From NCBI RefSeq assembly GCF_007990755.1, contig NZ_BJXA01000009.1, positions 62,001-126,000 on the forward strand: 64,000 nucleotides of DNA, given 5' to 3'. The notes under the pieces were generated by a model. It ran no database searches, was not told where the DNA came from, and saw only the letters and a program-made list of their open reading frames with translations. Origin of the DNA: Nocardia ninae NBRC 108245. GTDB taxonomy: Bacteria > Actinomycetota > Actinomycetes > Mycobacteriales > Mycobacteriaceae. Shown here piece after piece: positions 57,195 to 64,000 of this stretch; position 1 is the first letter of the stretch, and each line of letters starts with the position of its first letter. A program made the translations under genes and the position numbers.

Positions 57195-57983
57195 ATGTAT
57201 TTCGACAAACTGCACGGGGCTGGCAATGACTTCATTCTCGTCGACAGCGTCGAAGCCGGTTGGGCAGATAGAGCAGAAGAGCTGTGCGCTCGCCGCACCG
57301 GCATTGGTGCGGACGGACTGGTCATTGTCAGTCGGCTCAGCGCCGATCCGGTGGTTGTGGATGTGGCGGTGTTCAACCGCGATGGTTCGGTCGGTCCCAT
57401 GTGCGGCAATGCGTTGCGCTGTGTGGCGTGGGTCGTGGCCAGGGACTCGTCGGTGGCGGAGATGACGCTGATCATGTCCGGCGTTGAGCATCAGGCGCGG
57501 GTAGACGCTGCGGGGGTATGGGTGACCGCCGAGGTCGGCGAGGTTCACTCGGAGTTCCTGCGTGCCGAGGTGGATGGGCACACGATGTGGTTCGACTCGG
57601 CTTACACCGGCACCGAGCACATGGTGACGATCGTGGAGAACGTCGATGAGGTCGATGTAGTCCGATGGGGCCGGGTAGTTCGCCACGATCGCGCACTTCC
57701 GTTGGGAGCGAACGTCAACTTCATCGAAGCTGTCGGCCCTCGAGAGCTCAAGATCCGGACCTATGAACGAGGAGTGGAGCAGGAGACCCTGTCCTGTGGC
57801 AGTGGAGCCGTTGCTGCGGCGGCGATTGCGAGTACACGTGATCTTCTCGAAGGTGATGGGCAGATAACCGTCCACAATCGTTCCGGGACACCACTGTTGG
57901 TGCGTCCCCACTCCGTACGGACCGCCCGAACTCGCTGGCTCGGCGGCCCTGTTACCCACGTCTTCTCCGGTCGGCTGACCTAG
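57195..57983 (+). CDS. diaminopimelate epimerase-like protein
   Basis: 262 residues; AAAGGAG lies before the ATG. Both catalytic cysteines are present: G-P-M-C-G-N-A-L-R-C near residue 73 and L-S-C-G-S-G-A near 200, with F-D-K-L-H-G-A-G-N-D-F at the start and G-I-G-A-D-G-L near 37. This is a complete cofactor-independent DapF-type amino-acid epimerase. In the cassette it could invert an alpha-centre of a diamino acid, or it could back up host meso-diaminopimelate synthesis. Last gene of the cassette. Confidence 0.9.
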   Translation: MYFDKLHGAGNDFILVDSVEAGWADRAEELCARRTGIGADGLVIVSRLSADPVVVDVAVFNRDGSVGPMCGNALRCVAWVVARDSSVAEMTLIMSGVEHQARVDAAGVWVTAEVGEVHSEFLRAEVDGHTMWFDSAYTGTEHMVTIVENVDEVDVVRWGRVVRHDRALPLGANVNFIEAVGPRELKIRTYERGVEQETLSCGSGAVAAAAIASTRDLLEGDGQITVHNRSGTPLLVRPHSVRTARTRWLGGPVTHVFSGRLT

Positions 57984-58047
57984 CCTGCTGCCCGCAATCC
58001 CAATCGGAACGGCGAGCCGCAGGCGGAGTACCTCGGTGAGAAGCCGG

Positions 58048-58368
58048 TCAGCGGCGGGTGGTGTCGATGATGTTGGGGAAGCTGCTGGCGGCTCCTGAGC
58101 GGCGGCCGTTGGTGCGGATGTCCCAGCGGGTTCCGGGTGTCAGCTGCGCGTAGCGGTCGAAAGACCGGTTGCCTGCGCCGTATCCGTCGTTGACTGAGAA
58201 CGTTCCGCAGGAGGTGATGACGCGTTTGTCGCCTTGGCGGCCGTCGATGATCATGCGGTCTTCGATGCGGCAGTTGGTGTGGAGTTGTTCGTTGCCGGGC
58301 GAGCAGCCGGTGGTGAGGGCCAGTGCTGCGAGAGTGGCCGCGATCAGTGCGGCGCGGGTGGTGGTCAT
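58048..58368 (-). CDS. lipoprotein (106 aa)
   Basis: ATG with GGAGA upstream. Signal peptide with lipobox L-T-T-G-C (Cys at ~22). The mature part has three more Cys, and a beta-rich pattern (R-M-I-I-D-G-R-Q-G-D-K-R-V-I-T-S-C-G-T-F). Last gene of the leftward right-hand operon, convergent with the cassette. Function unknown. Confidence 0.7.
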   Translation of the reverse strand: MTTTRAALIAATLAALALTTGCSPGNEQLHTNCRIEDRMIIDGRQGDKRVITSCGTFSVNDGYGAGNRSFDRYAQLTPGTRWDIRTNGRRSGAASSFPNIIDTTRR

Positions 58369-58469
58369 GGGGTGTTCTCCAGGTGTTGGGCCGCAGCGGA
58401 TGCTGCGGCCGGGTGATCATCTTGCGGAGCTGGCCGGCATATGGTTGACCTGCGCTTTTCGTGCGGTGA

Positions 58470-58838
58470 TCAGGCTTTTTCCCAGATGTCGACGAGCTTG
58501 GTGGCGGGCCGGACTTCCTCGAATGCGCCGTCCCAGTGGCTGCCGCCGTGGGATTCGTAGACGCCGTGTTTGCGGAAGTGCTGGATATCGCGGTTCGTGT
58601 GTTCGACCTGGAAGACCATGTAGGTGGGCTTTTCCCAGTCGCCTTCGCCGCCGCCTTCGCAGTCGGACACGGTGATGCTCATGTCGCCGAGGGTGATTTT
58701 CGTGTCGTCGGACCAGACGAGGTGTTCATGGACCGTCCACCAGCCCTGGCTACCCCGGTATTCCTGACGGACCTTGGGGTCACGCTCTCCGGTAGGCCAG
58801 TTCGCCAGCAGCTCTTCGAGTTCGGAGGCGGTGATCAC
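58470..58838 (-). CDS. hypothetical protein, paralogue of 58835-59200 (122 aa)
   Basis: GTG overlaps the upstream stop (GTGA). From G-G-E-G-D-W onward it aligns with the neighbour: both have a beta strand, F-(R/K)-(K/R)-(H/N)-G-(V/W)-Y-(E/A)-S-H, then a short acidic part and V-D/T-(I/V)-W-E at the end. Function unknown; the conserved aromatic and His residues suggest a small folded domain. Confidence 0.65.
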   Translation of the reverse strand: MITASELEELLANWPTGERDPKVRQEYRGSQGWWTVHEHLVWSDDTKITLGDMSITVSDCEGGGEGDWEKPTYMVFQVEHTNRDIQHFRKHGVYESHGGSHWDGAFEEVRPATKLVDIWEKA

Positions 58839-59200
58839 GCGATGGCCTCCCACACGGTGACGACCTTGTCCACGCCGTGGACTTCCTCGGTCGGTCCTTC
58901 GTAGTAGCCGCCGTCGTGGGAGGCGTACCAGCCGTTGCGCTTGAAGGTGCGGACCCTGTCGTGTTCGTCGGTGATGGTGAAGATGAACCAGTAGTCGTCG
59001 CCGGAGCCTTCGCCGCCGAAGTCGTCGACGATGCGGGCGGTGCCGATGTTGGGCAGGATGGCGGCTTTGTCGCCGTAGCTGATGGCCTCGTAGAACTCGT
59101 CCCATGCGGTGTTGCTGGCGTCGCTGTGGTAGTCGTCATCCCAGTCCTCGTCGTCGAGGCGGGCAACGGCTGCGCCGATGTCATCGATGGTGTAGCTCAT
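58835..59200 (-). CDS. hypothetical protein, paralogue of 58470-58838 (121 aa)
   Basis: ATG at 59200; GGGAA lies upstream and an ACAACTGAATA element at 59213-59223 touches it. Acidic N-terminal half (D-D-E-D-W-D-D-D-Y-H), then the shared domain G-G-E-G-S-G-D-D-Y-W...N-G-W-Y-A-S-H-D. Function unknown. Confidence 0.65.
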   Translation of the reverse strand: MSYTIDDIGAAVARLDDEDWDDDYHSDASNTAWDEFYEAISYGDKAAILPNIGTARIVDDFGGEGSGDDYWFIFTITDEHDRVRTFKRNGWYASHDGGYYEGPTEEVHGVDKVVTVWEAIA

Positions 59201-59212
59201 CGTCGTTTTCCC

Positions 59213-59223
59213 TATTCAGTTGT
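59213..59223 (-). repeat. ACAACTGAATA element
   Basis: A perfect copy 12 bases before the ATG at 59200, directly followed by GGGAA. It shows the element also serves the right-hand leftward operon, 26 kb from the nearest late-operon copy. A variant (AAAACTGAACA) lies just before the ATG at 62726. Confidence 0.8.
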
Positions 59224-59444
59224 GGGTGTTTGGTTTTCAGTGGCGTTTGTGGATGAGCGGGCAGTCTGGTGTCGGAGCCGTTATTCCGGTTCGTTGCCAG
59301 CGCCTTCCGTGCGGGCTACGCTGTCGGCAACTCCCTTTCCGAGGACGACGCAAGAGCGTCGTTTGTGGCGAGAATCGGCGAGCCAGAGGACCGTCTACCC
59401 TGCGCACAGCGGGAGAGATATAGGCGGTCCTCGCTCATGGAAGT

Positions 59445-60629
59445 TCACGCCGCAGTTGCGGTGACCGGTTCGTAGACCGTGCGGGTTTCGGTACGGGGTG
59501 TGACCTGGTAGAGCCTGCCGTCCCAGGTGCAGTCCCAGGAGTCCCAACAGCCGTCGATCCGGTAGTGGAGCTGCCCGCCCGTCTCGAAATCGATTGCCAC
59601 GACCAGGTACTGGTGTGTCCTGCCAGCGTTGCAGCCGTGGTCGGTTTGGCGAACGTGGCCCAGGCCGGGGACATCGAAGCCGTCCGGGTGCTTCGCGCAC
59701 ATGTCCCTGATGGCCATCCAGCCGGTGCCGGGTCCATACGAGGTGTCGAATTCGTGGGCGAGCAACAGCCGCTCGACGTGCTTGTCATCCATGTCGGTTG
59801 TTTCCTTCCGGGCGGGGAGATCGGTTGGTGCGGTATCGAGTTCGATCAGGTAGCTGGTGTTGGAGAGGTGGTGGGCCAGGTAGTCGTGGTCGGGGCGCAG
59901 GAACGTCAGGTAGTTCTCGGCGACGAAGCGGGAGGACCAGCCTTTGAGCAGGCTGGTGATGGTGCGTTGCAGCGCCCACCTGTAGGCCCACGTCGGGGAT
60001 GCGGTGTAGCCGGAGGGGATGAGGATGCGCTCCAGCGCGGTCGCATAGATCTCCTCCCGAAACAGTCGGACCTTCTCTTCGAATGCCAGTGCGCGGATCT
60101 TGCCCATGTCCATCTCGACTTCCGCGCCATCACGAAGCACGTTCTCGTACAAAGGCTTTCCGGGCGTGTAGGCCACCGACCGGTGCAGGCTGTCGTGGTC
60201 GTAACGTCGTTGCACAGCGTCGGTGAAGAACGAGCGGCTGTCCTGGTTGAGGTTGATGGGTTTGCGTCCGTGCAGCCGTTCCCAGGCCGGGCGCAGCAGC
60301 TTGTAGAGGTCCTCGTCGACCTTGCCGCCGCAGGCGCGCAGGATCACGAAGTCGCGCATGTGTTTGCGCCAGGAGCCGTTGCGCAGCTCCCACGCCGAGT
60401 GGCTGAGCTTGAGCGTTGTCAACTCGTCGAGCGTGGCCACGCGGTTGGTACCTTCGGGCAGCCAATCCTCGAAGGTCACGTCCCACAAGATGTCGACCTT
60501 GAAGCCGAAATCCTCATTGCCGATACGCATTTCGACGTTGTCGGCGATGTAATCCCAGTCCTTGGGGTCGCGACCGAAATCCACGCGATGTGAGTGGGCC
60601 GCCCATGACCCGATCAGCAGAGTGCGCAT
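59445..60629 (-). CDS. nucleotidyltransferase-like phage protein (394 aa)
   Basis: ATG overlaps the upstream stop (ATGA). N-terminal L-L-I-G-S-W-A-A-H...D-W-D-Y-I and F-K-V-D-I-L-W, then T-L-D-E-L-T-T-L-K-L-S-H: the G-S...D-x-D...D arrangement of nucleotidyltransferases, as in the DUF7275-type proteins common in actinobacteriophages. The C-terminal ~130 residues form a second beta-rich domain. Given the kinase-phosphatase and ligase in the same operon, it may act in RNA end processing; that is inference. Confidence 0.6.
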   Translation of the reverse strand: MRTLLIGSWAAHSHRVDFGRDPKDWDYIADNVEMRIGNEDFGFKVDILWDVTFEDWLPEGTNRVATLDELTTLKLSHSAWELRNGSWRKHMRDFVILRACGGKVDEDLYKLLRPAWERLHGRKPINLNQDSRSFFTDAVQRRYDHDSLHRSVAYTPGKPLYENVLRDGAEVEMDMGKIRALAFEEKVRLFREEIYATALERILIPSGYTASPTWAYRWALQRTITSLLKGWSSRFVAENYLTFLRPDHDYLAHHLSNTSYLIELDTAPTDLPARKETTDMDDKHVERLLLAHEFDTSYGPGTGWMAIRDMCAKHPDGFDVPGLGHVRQTDHGCNAGRTHQYLVVAIDFETGGQLHYRIDGCWDSWDCTWDGRLYQVTPRTETRTVYEPVTATAA

Positions 60630-60958
60630 CAAGCCGCCTGCTTGTAGTGCACGGCGTGGAGGAGTTGGCGGGCGTAGCTGACCGCGCCGACGACGATGGC
60701 GTTTTCCACGGTCATGCCCAGGTATTCGGCGGCTTCGTAGCAGACGGCCAGCTCGTCGTCGGTGAACCGCAGATCCATGCTCTCGACAGTCGGTCCTGTC
60801 CGCTCCAACCTGGCGAACACGGTGTCGAAGGTGTCGGTGGTCGGAAGGGTGCCGGAAGCGAGCAGCGGGCGTTCGATCTCGGTCACGAAGTACCGGATGA
60901 CGGCGCAGAAGTCCCGGACACGCTCGCTGTGCGTGGGGTTGGTCAAGTCAGTGTCCAA
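60629..60958 (-). CDS. hypothetical protein (109 aa)
   Basis: Mostly helical (V-R-D-F-C-A-V-I-R-Y-F-V-T-E-I, V-C-Y-E-A-A-E-Y-L-G-M). Overlaps both neighbours. No family is recognised. Confidence 0.6.
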   Translation of the reverse strand: MDTDLTNPTHSERVRDFCAVIRYFVTEIERPLLASGTLPTTDTFDTVFARLERTGPTVESMDLRFTDDELAVCYEAAEYLGMTVENAIVVGAVSYARQLLHAVHYKQAA

Positions 60959-61220
60959 TCGTCGTGCCCATGGCGTGGTAGAGGTCCACGCGGGGCGGCA
61001 GGATGTTGAGAATGTGTGCGGCGGTGTACACCACAGCGAACGTCGTTGCAGTGCGGTGTCTTTCGAGGAGACGATCGAAGGCGTGGGAGATGAGTTGCCC
61101 TTCGGGGGCGGCGATCTCGTAGGCCAGGATCGCCACCGCCAAGCCGATGAGTGCTCGCTCCCCCGTGAGGTGCCGTCTCCACACGATCGGTCCGGTCGTG
61201 GCCGGTGTGGGTGAATCCAT
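60948..61220 (-). CDS. hypothetical protein with hydrophobic segments (90 aa)
   Basis: ATG six bases after the upstream stop. Two moderately hydrophobic stretches (A-L-I-G-L-A-V-A-I-L-A-Y-E-I and F-A-V-V-Y-T-A-A-H-I-L-N-I-L). Weak ribosome binding site; probably coupled translation. Confidence 0.5.
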   Translation of the reverse strand: MDSPTPATTGPIVWRRHLTGERALIGLAVAILAYEIAAPEGQLISHAFDRLLERHRTATTFAVVYTAAHILNILPPRVDLYHAMGTTIGH

Positions 61221-61225
61221 GCCGG

Positions 61226-61453
61226 TTACCGGGTGAGCAGGGTTTCGAGTTCAGCGAAGATCGGCTTGGCCAGTTCCCGCATGGTTTCGCGGATCTGGCC
61301 TTGCACGTCGGCCAGGTCGGCGGCCGAGGGCTCGGGGCTGGCCGAGAGTTCGTGGTCGACGACGATCAGCCAGATGTCTGCGAGGGGGCAGACTTCGCCG
61401 AGCTGGTAGGTCACGGCGTAGAGCGCGGCGAGGCGCTTCTGGAGATCAGTCAC
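61226..61453 (-). CDS. hypothetical protein (75 aa)
   Basis: GTG at 61453 overlaps the end of the small gene upstream, with AGGA about 10 bases before. Helical (L-Q-K-R-L-A-A-L-Y-A-V-T-Y-Q-L-G-E-V-C). The longer open frame to 61564 is not used because its added part is Thr-rich antisense-like sequence. Confidence 0.55.
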   Translation of the reverse strand: MTDLQKRLAALYAVTYQLGEVCPLADIWLIVVDHELSASPEPSAADLADVQGQIRETMRELAKPIFAELETLLTR

Positions 61454-61583
61454 AGTCGAAGTCCTCAGTCTCGCGCGGGTATTCGTCGTCGGCGTCGTAT
61501 CCGTCGTAATCGGTGTAGTAGTCGCCGCAGTCGCATTCGCACGGCTTGCCGAAACGGGGCTCATAGGGATCGCAGCCGCTCAC
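61446..61583 (-). CDS. small acidic Cys-rich protein (45 aa)
   Basis: GTG at 61583 overlaps the upstream stop (GTGA), and the stop overlaps the next start. Sequence P-C-E-C-D-C-G-D-Y-Y-T-D-Y-D-G-Y-D and a C-terminal D-C-D: five Cys and many Asp/Tyr. Overlaps on both sides make it convincing. Perhaps a metal-binding or charge-mimic protein. Confidence 0.6.
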   Translation of the reverse strand: MSGCDPYEPRFGKPCECDCGDYYTDYDGYDADDEYPRETEDFDCD

Positions 61584-61801
61584 CGGGTCTCCTCCAAGTC
61601 GATGATGAAACGCAGCCCGAACCGGCGCGCGATCAGGTCGAGGTGGCGCAGCAGCTGGCCCGCGATGGCGAGCAGTTCTCCAATCGGAGGTTGGCCCCCG
61701 CCATCGGCCGGGGTGTCTGCCAGGGGGATGCCGATCACCTTCGCGGGTGCGGGTTCGCGCTGGAACCGGTCGGCCACGGGGTTCGGGTCAGAAGCTGGCA
61801 T
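61580..61801 (-). CDS. hypothetical protein (73 aa)
   Basis: ATG at 61801 with GGGAG upstream, overlapping the end of the kinase-phosphatase gene by 14 bases. Pro-rich start and a C-terminal amphipathic part (L-L-A-I-A-G-Q-L-L-R-H-L-D-L-I-A-R-R-F-G). No family is recognised. Confidence 0.6.
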   Translation of the reverse strand: MPASDPNPVADRFQREPAPAKVIGIPLADTPADGGGQPPIGELLAIAGQLLRHLDLIARRFGLRFIIDLEETR

Positions 61802-62726
61802 CAGGGTCTCCCACCCGGAACACGGTGAGCCCCAAGGCATGCCACATCCGGACAACCTGCTGCCGGTCGTCGATGACACCGATGATGTGGTAGCGGTCGC
61901 GGACCTCATCGAACATCTTGTACTTGACGACCGCGTCGGGCCTCTTGTCTCCCTCGTCGCGCAAAGACAGTTCGTCCCAGGCGATTTCCTCGTTGTCGAG
62001 CCACTGGGCGCAGTCTTCGATGCAGATGTCGTCGCGTCCGGAGAAGATCAGGATGTTGATGCCGTCGTTACCGGTGTCGTAGTCGTGGTCGCGGTCGTAG
62101 TGCCAGGCAAGGGCGTTGACAAGGGTCTTGGTGGCCTCGATGACCGGGTCTTCGAGGACGCGGGTGTAGTCGAACGGATTGCGCCAGGAGTTGTCGGCCA
62201 GTGTGCCGTCGAGGTCGACGATGATGGCCCTGGGCTTGGTCACGTCCGGCACGTACGGGGTCAGGTCGAGCCGGTCGAAGGTGGGGGTGATCGGTGGCCA
62301 CGGCGGCGGGAACCGCCGGAAGTAGTCCTTGATCGCTTCCGCCGGAACGGTGTGCCCGCCAGCGGCGGCGCGGGCCTCGACGTTGGCGATGCACTGCTCT
62401 TCGGTCGCGACCACATCCAGGCAGCGGAACTGCGCGCCGTGGGCGTGTGCGAAGTCGGCCCAGCGGCGACCGTCGCGGACGCGTCCATGGGTGGCGTCGA
62501 TGATCGGGCTCCAGCCTTTGCGAAGCCCTACTTCGGCGCACGCGGTCATCAGCTCGGTGATCAGGTTTTCCTGCCGGTAGGACAGGATGCCGGACTGGCC
62601 GAAGACCATCCGCCGGAAGTCGTCGCGGGAGAAGCGGGCGGAGCCGGGTTCGGAGCGGACCAGGGAGTACGCGAGTTCGGTCTTACCTGCGCCTTGCGGG
62701 CCGCGCATGATGGAAAGTGTTGTCAT
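61788..62726 (-). CDS. polynucleotide kinase-phosphatase (T4 Pnkp type)
   Basis: 312 residues. N-terminal P-loop kinase: M-R-G-P-Q-G-A-G-K-T-E (Walker A), S-R-D-D-F-R-R near residue 33, D-A-T-H near 77. C-terminal HAD phosphatase: V-D-L-D-G-T-L-A-D-N near 170, F-S-G-R-D-D near 228 and G-V-I-D-D-R near 287. Kinase-then-phosphatase order is that of T4 polynucleotide kinase. It heals broken RNA ends (5' kinase, 3' phosphatase). An AAAACTGAACA element lies directly before its ATG. Confidence 0.9.
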   Translation of the reverse strand: MTTLSIMRGPQGAGKTELAYSLVRSEPGSARFSRDDFRRMVFGQSGILSYRQENLITELMTACAEVGLRKGWSPIIDATHGRVRDGRRWADFAHAHGAQFRCLDVVATEEQCIANVEARAAAGGHTVPAEAIKDYFRRFPPPWPPITPTFDRLDLTPYVPDVTKPRAIIVDLDGTLADNSWRNPFDYTRVLEDPVIEATKTLVNALAWHYDRDHDYDTGNDGINILIFSGRDDICIEDCAQWLDNEEIAWDELSLRDEGDKRPDAVVKYKMFDEVRDRYHIIGVIDDRQQVVRMWHALGLTVFRVGDPDASF

Positions 62727-62729
62727 TGT

Positions 62730-62927
62730 TCAGTTTTCGATCTCGATGTCGGCATCAAGGGGCAGCGCGACCTTCAGCAGACCCTTGGCGGGGTAGTCGA
62801 CGGTGGCCAGGACGTAGGAACTCGCGGTGAAGTCCAGATCACGGATCGTGCCGCGTTTGCGTTTGCTTCCTTCTCCGGTGACCAGGATCTTGTCGCGATG
62901 CTCGACGGTGAGGTGTTGTGCTTTCAT
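62730..62927 (-). CDS. hypothetical small protein (65 aa)
   Basis: ATG overlaps the upstream stop (ATGA). Beta-rich SH3-like pattern (D-K-I-L-V-T-G-E-G-S-K-R-K-R-G-T-I-R-D-L). The next gene starts 4 bases after its stop. No family is recognised. Confidence 0.6.
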   Translation of the reverse strand: MKAQHLTVEHRDKILVTGEGSKRKRGTIRDLDFTASSYVLATVDYPAKGLLKVALPLDADIEIEN

Positions 62928-63262
62928 GCCGCGTCCGCCATCTGCGCCCAAGCGCGTTGTGCCTGAATGATTTCGGTGCGCGAGACGACGAAGCTGCGTT
63001 CGCGGGTCATCATGCGGTTGGTCAGCACGACGACCACGCCGCGCTGGGTGACCATCGGGTTGCCCTTCCAGGTGCGATCCACGGCCCCGATGCGTGCGCG
63101 GATGATCAGGGCGGCGGTGGCCAGGTCGGTGCGCTTCCCGGCGTCGCTTTCGCGCAGCTTCAGCAACGTCCGGTCCGGAGAGATCGCGACGGTGGTGTAG
63201 CCGGTCGGGCTCACCTTGACCTCCAACGTGGGGGTGAGGGTCGCGGGCTTGCACGGGGTCAT
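62924..63262 (-). CDS. hypothetical protein (112 aa)
   Basis: ATG with AGGAG upstream, overlapping the previous stop. Beta-rich N-terminal half, R-T-W-K-G-N-P-M-V-T-Q-R in the middle, helical end. No family is recognised. Confidence 0.6.
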   Translation of the reverse strand: MTPCKPATLTPTLEVKVSPTGYTTVAISPDRTLLKLRESDAGKRTDLATAALIIRARIGAVDRTWKGNPMVTQRGVVVVLTNRMMTRERSFVVSRTEIIQAQRAWAQMADAA

Positions 63263-63681
63263 GACGGGCTCCTGTTCACGAGGGAGGGATGGCCGAGTGA
63301 GTGCGCGGCGGTGATCAGCCGGGCAGCCAGATAGAGGGATTCGTCGGGGGTGAGCCACAGTTCGCGCTCGTCGTCGCCGAGGGAGACCATGCGCGGTTCG
63401 TGGCAGGCGATGACGCTGTGGCGGTCGGCGACCGGCCATTCCACGTAGCCGGGGGTGATGGTCGCCTTGTCGGCGGCGTCGGGGAGTTCGACGACCACGA
63501 CCCGGCTGCGCAAGCGCTCGGCGATGTCTTCGAGATCGAAGAACCCTTCGAGACGTACTTCGTCGGTCGCGCCGTCGCTGCTCACTCGTGGTGAGGTGGC
63601 CCAGTACTGTTCTGCGGCATGGTCTTCGAACGCGCCCAGCAGTGCTTCGCCGATCTGCTCTTCGGTCAGGAACCCGCTCAT
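63259..63681 (-). CDS. hypothetical protein (140 aa)
   Basis: ATG overlaps the ligase stop (ATGA). Acidic and helical at the start (F-L-T-E-E-Q-I-G-E-A-L-L-G-A-F), then a beta part with W-L-T-P-D-E-S. No family is recognised. Confidence 0.6.
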   Translation of the reverse strand: MSGFLTEEQIGEALLGAFEDHAAEQYWATSPRVSSDGATDEVRLEGFFDLEDIAERLRSRVVVVELPDAADKATITPGYVEWPVADRHSVIACHEPRMVSLGDDERELWLTPDESLYLAARLITAAHSLGHPSLVNRSPS

Positions 63682-64000
63682 GCGGCGTCCGCGAGTTCGG
63701 TTGCTGATTCCACGGATTCGATGTCGGCGACACCTGCGTCGAGTTCGCCGGTTTCGTGGCGCAGGAACGCGGGGGACTTGGCCTTGAGCAGGGTCGGTTT
63801 GAGGCCGTCGCGGCGGATCACGACGCCTTCGTCGACGAGGTCGCGGTTGCCGAATTCCATCGGGATCGCCTGCACGTGTCCGGCGTCGAAGTAGCGGATA
63901 TCCATCCACTCGTCGACGGCGAAGTCACCGGCCTTGCCGCGCCACAGGACCGGGACCGGGTTCAGGCCGATGGTGTGGCAGAACTCGACGAGCTGATCCC
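63678..64000 (-). CDS. RNA ligase, C-terminal part (runs off the window)
   Basis: The frame is open to the window end, so only the last ~107 residues are visible. V-D-E-G-V-V-I-R-R-D-G-L is ligase motif IV (E-G-V-V-I-R) and L-L-K-A-K-S-P-A-F-L is motif V (K-x-K), as in phage RNA ligases of the Rnl2/RNA_ligase family. The active-site K-x-D/E-G lies outside the window. With the kinase-phosphatase in the same operon it makes a T4-like tRNA or RNA repair pair. Confidence 0.75.
   Translation of the reverse strand, partial: DQLVEFCHTIGLNPVPVLWRGKAGDFAVDEWMDIRYFDAGHVQAIPMEFGNRDLVDEGVVIRRDGLKPTLLKAKSPAFLRHETGELDAGVADIESVESATELADAA

Noticed and set aside
1-64000. Integrase, excisionase or insertion sequence
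   Set aside because: No tyrosine or serine recombinase motifs and no transposase were found in any frame I examined.

Overview
The window reads as one tailed-phage genome segment (siphovirus, lambda/HK97-like head) from a high-GC actinomycete, most likely a Mycobacteriales host such as Rhodococcus, Nocardia or Gordonia. The evidence is a canonical terminase-portal-MuF-capsid-tail-lysis order, actinobacteriophage-type minor tail proteins, GTG/TTG starts, strong AGGAGG sites, several tRNA genes and high GC. No integrase, excisionase or replication initiator is recognisable here, so the sequence alone does not settle whether this is a prophage, a phage-plasmid or a virulent phage. A host-like tRNA-Thr(CGU) with an encoded CCA at 100-175 and a plasmid-transfer-like membrane protein (647-1498) at the left edge leave integrated or plasmid forms open.

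Layout. (1) 1-3.4 kb: tRNA-Thr, a long non-coding stretch with a repeated hairpin, a four-helix membrane protein, two divergent small genes, a lipoprotein and a small CxxC protein. (2) 3.4-33.5 kb, minus strand: the late operon, read right to left. It starts with an HNH endonuclease and a tRNA cluster (Pro, Asn, Gln, Trp, an odd tRNA-like RNA and an 8/4-type tRNA-His). TerS, TerL, portal, MuF-like protein, scaffold, decoration protein, major capsid, connectors, tail terminator, a free-standing endonuclease VII, major tail protein, frameshifted tail chaperones, a 2494-residue tape measure, minor tail proteins, an M15 peptidase, a GH25-like lysin, a holin and tail-fibre paralogues follow. (3) 33.6-49.5 kb, plus strand: an XRE regulator with a partner gene, a 1.1 kb non-coding region ending in a tRNA-like RNA, then about 28 mostly unknown early genes including a DNA sliding clamp and a UPF0489/arginase-like protein. 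(4) 49.8-58.0 kb, plus strand: a six-gene metabolic cassette (methyltransferase, acyl-CoA-dehydrogenase-fold monooxygenase, class III aminotransferase-kinase fusion, GlmS, MetRS-like protein, DapF-like epimerase). (5) 58.0-64.0 kb, minus strand: a lipoprotein, two paralogous small proteins, a nucleotidyltransferase-like protein, small genes, a T4-type polynucleotide kinase-phosphatase and the C-terminus of an RNA ligase.

Three signals stand out. First, the metabolic cassette looks like a phage-carried biosynthetic pathway that I do not recognise. Second, an 11-bp element, ACAACTGAATA, lies in the transcription sense in front of many unlinked genes in both operons, usually just upstream of, or between, the ribosome binding site and the start codon, sometimes in pairs. 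Third, the minor tail gene at 10490-12184 is interrupted by one in-frame TGA that sits exactly in the loop of a perfect 15-bp hairpin. The tRNA set (one 8/4 tRNA-His and three tRNA-like RNAs with abnormal anticodon arms) together with the kinase-phosphatase and ligase suggests a phage that supplies and repairs tRNAs during infection.
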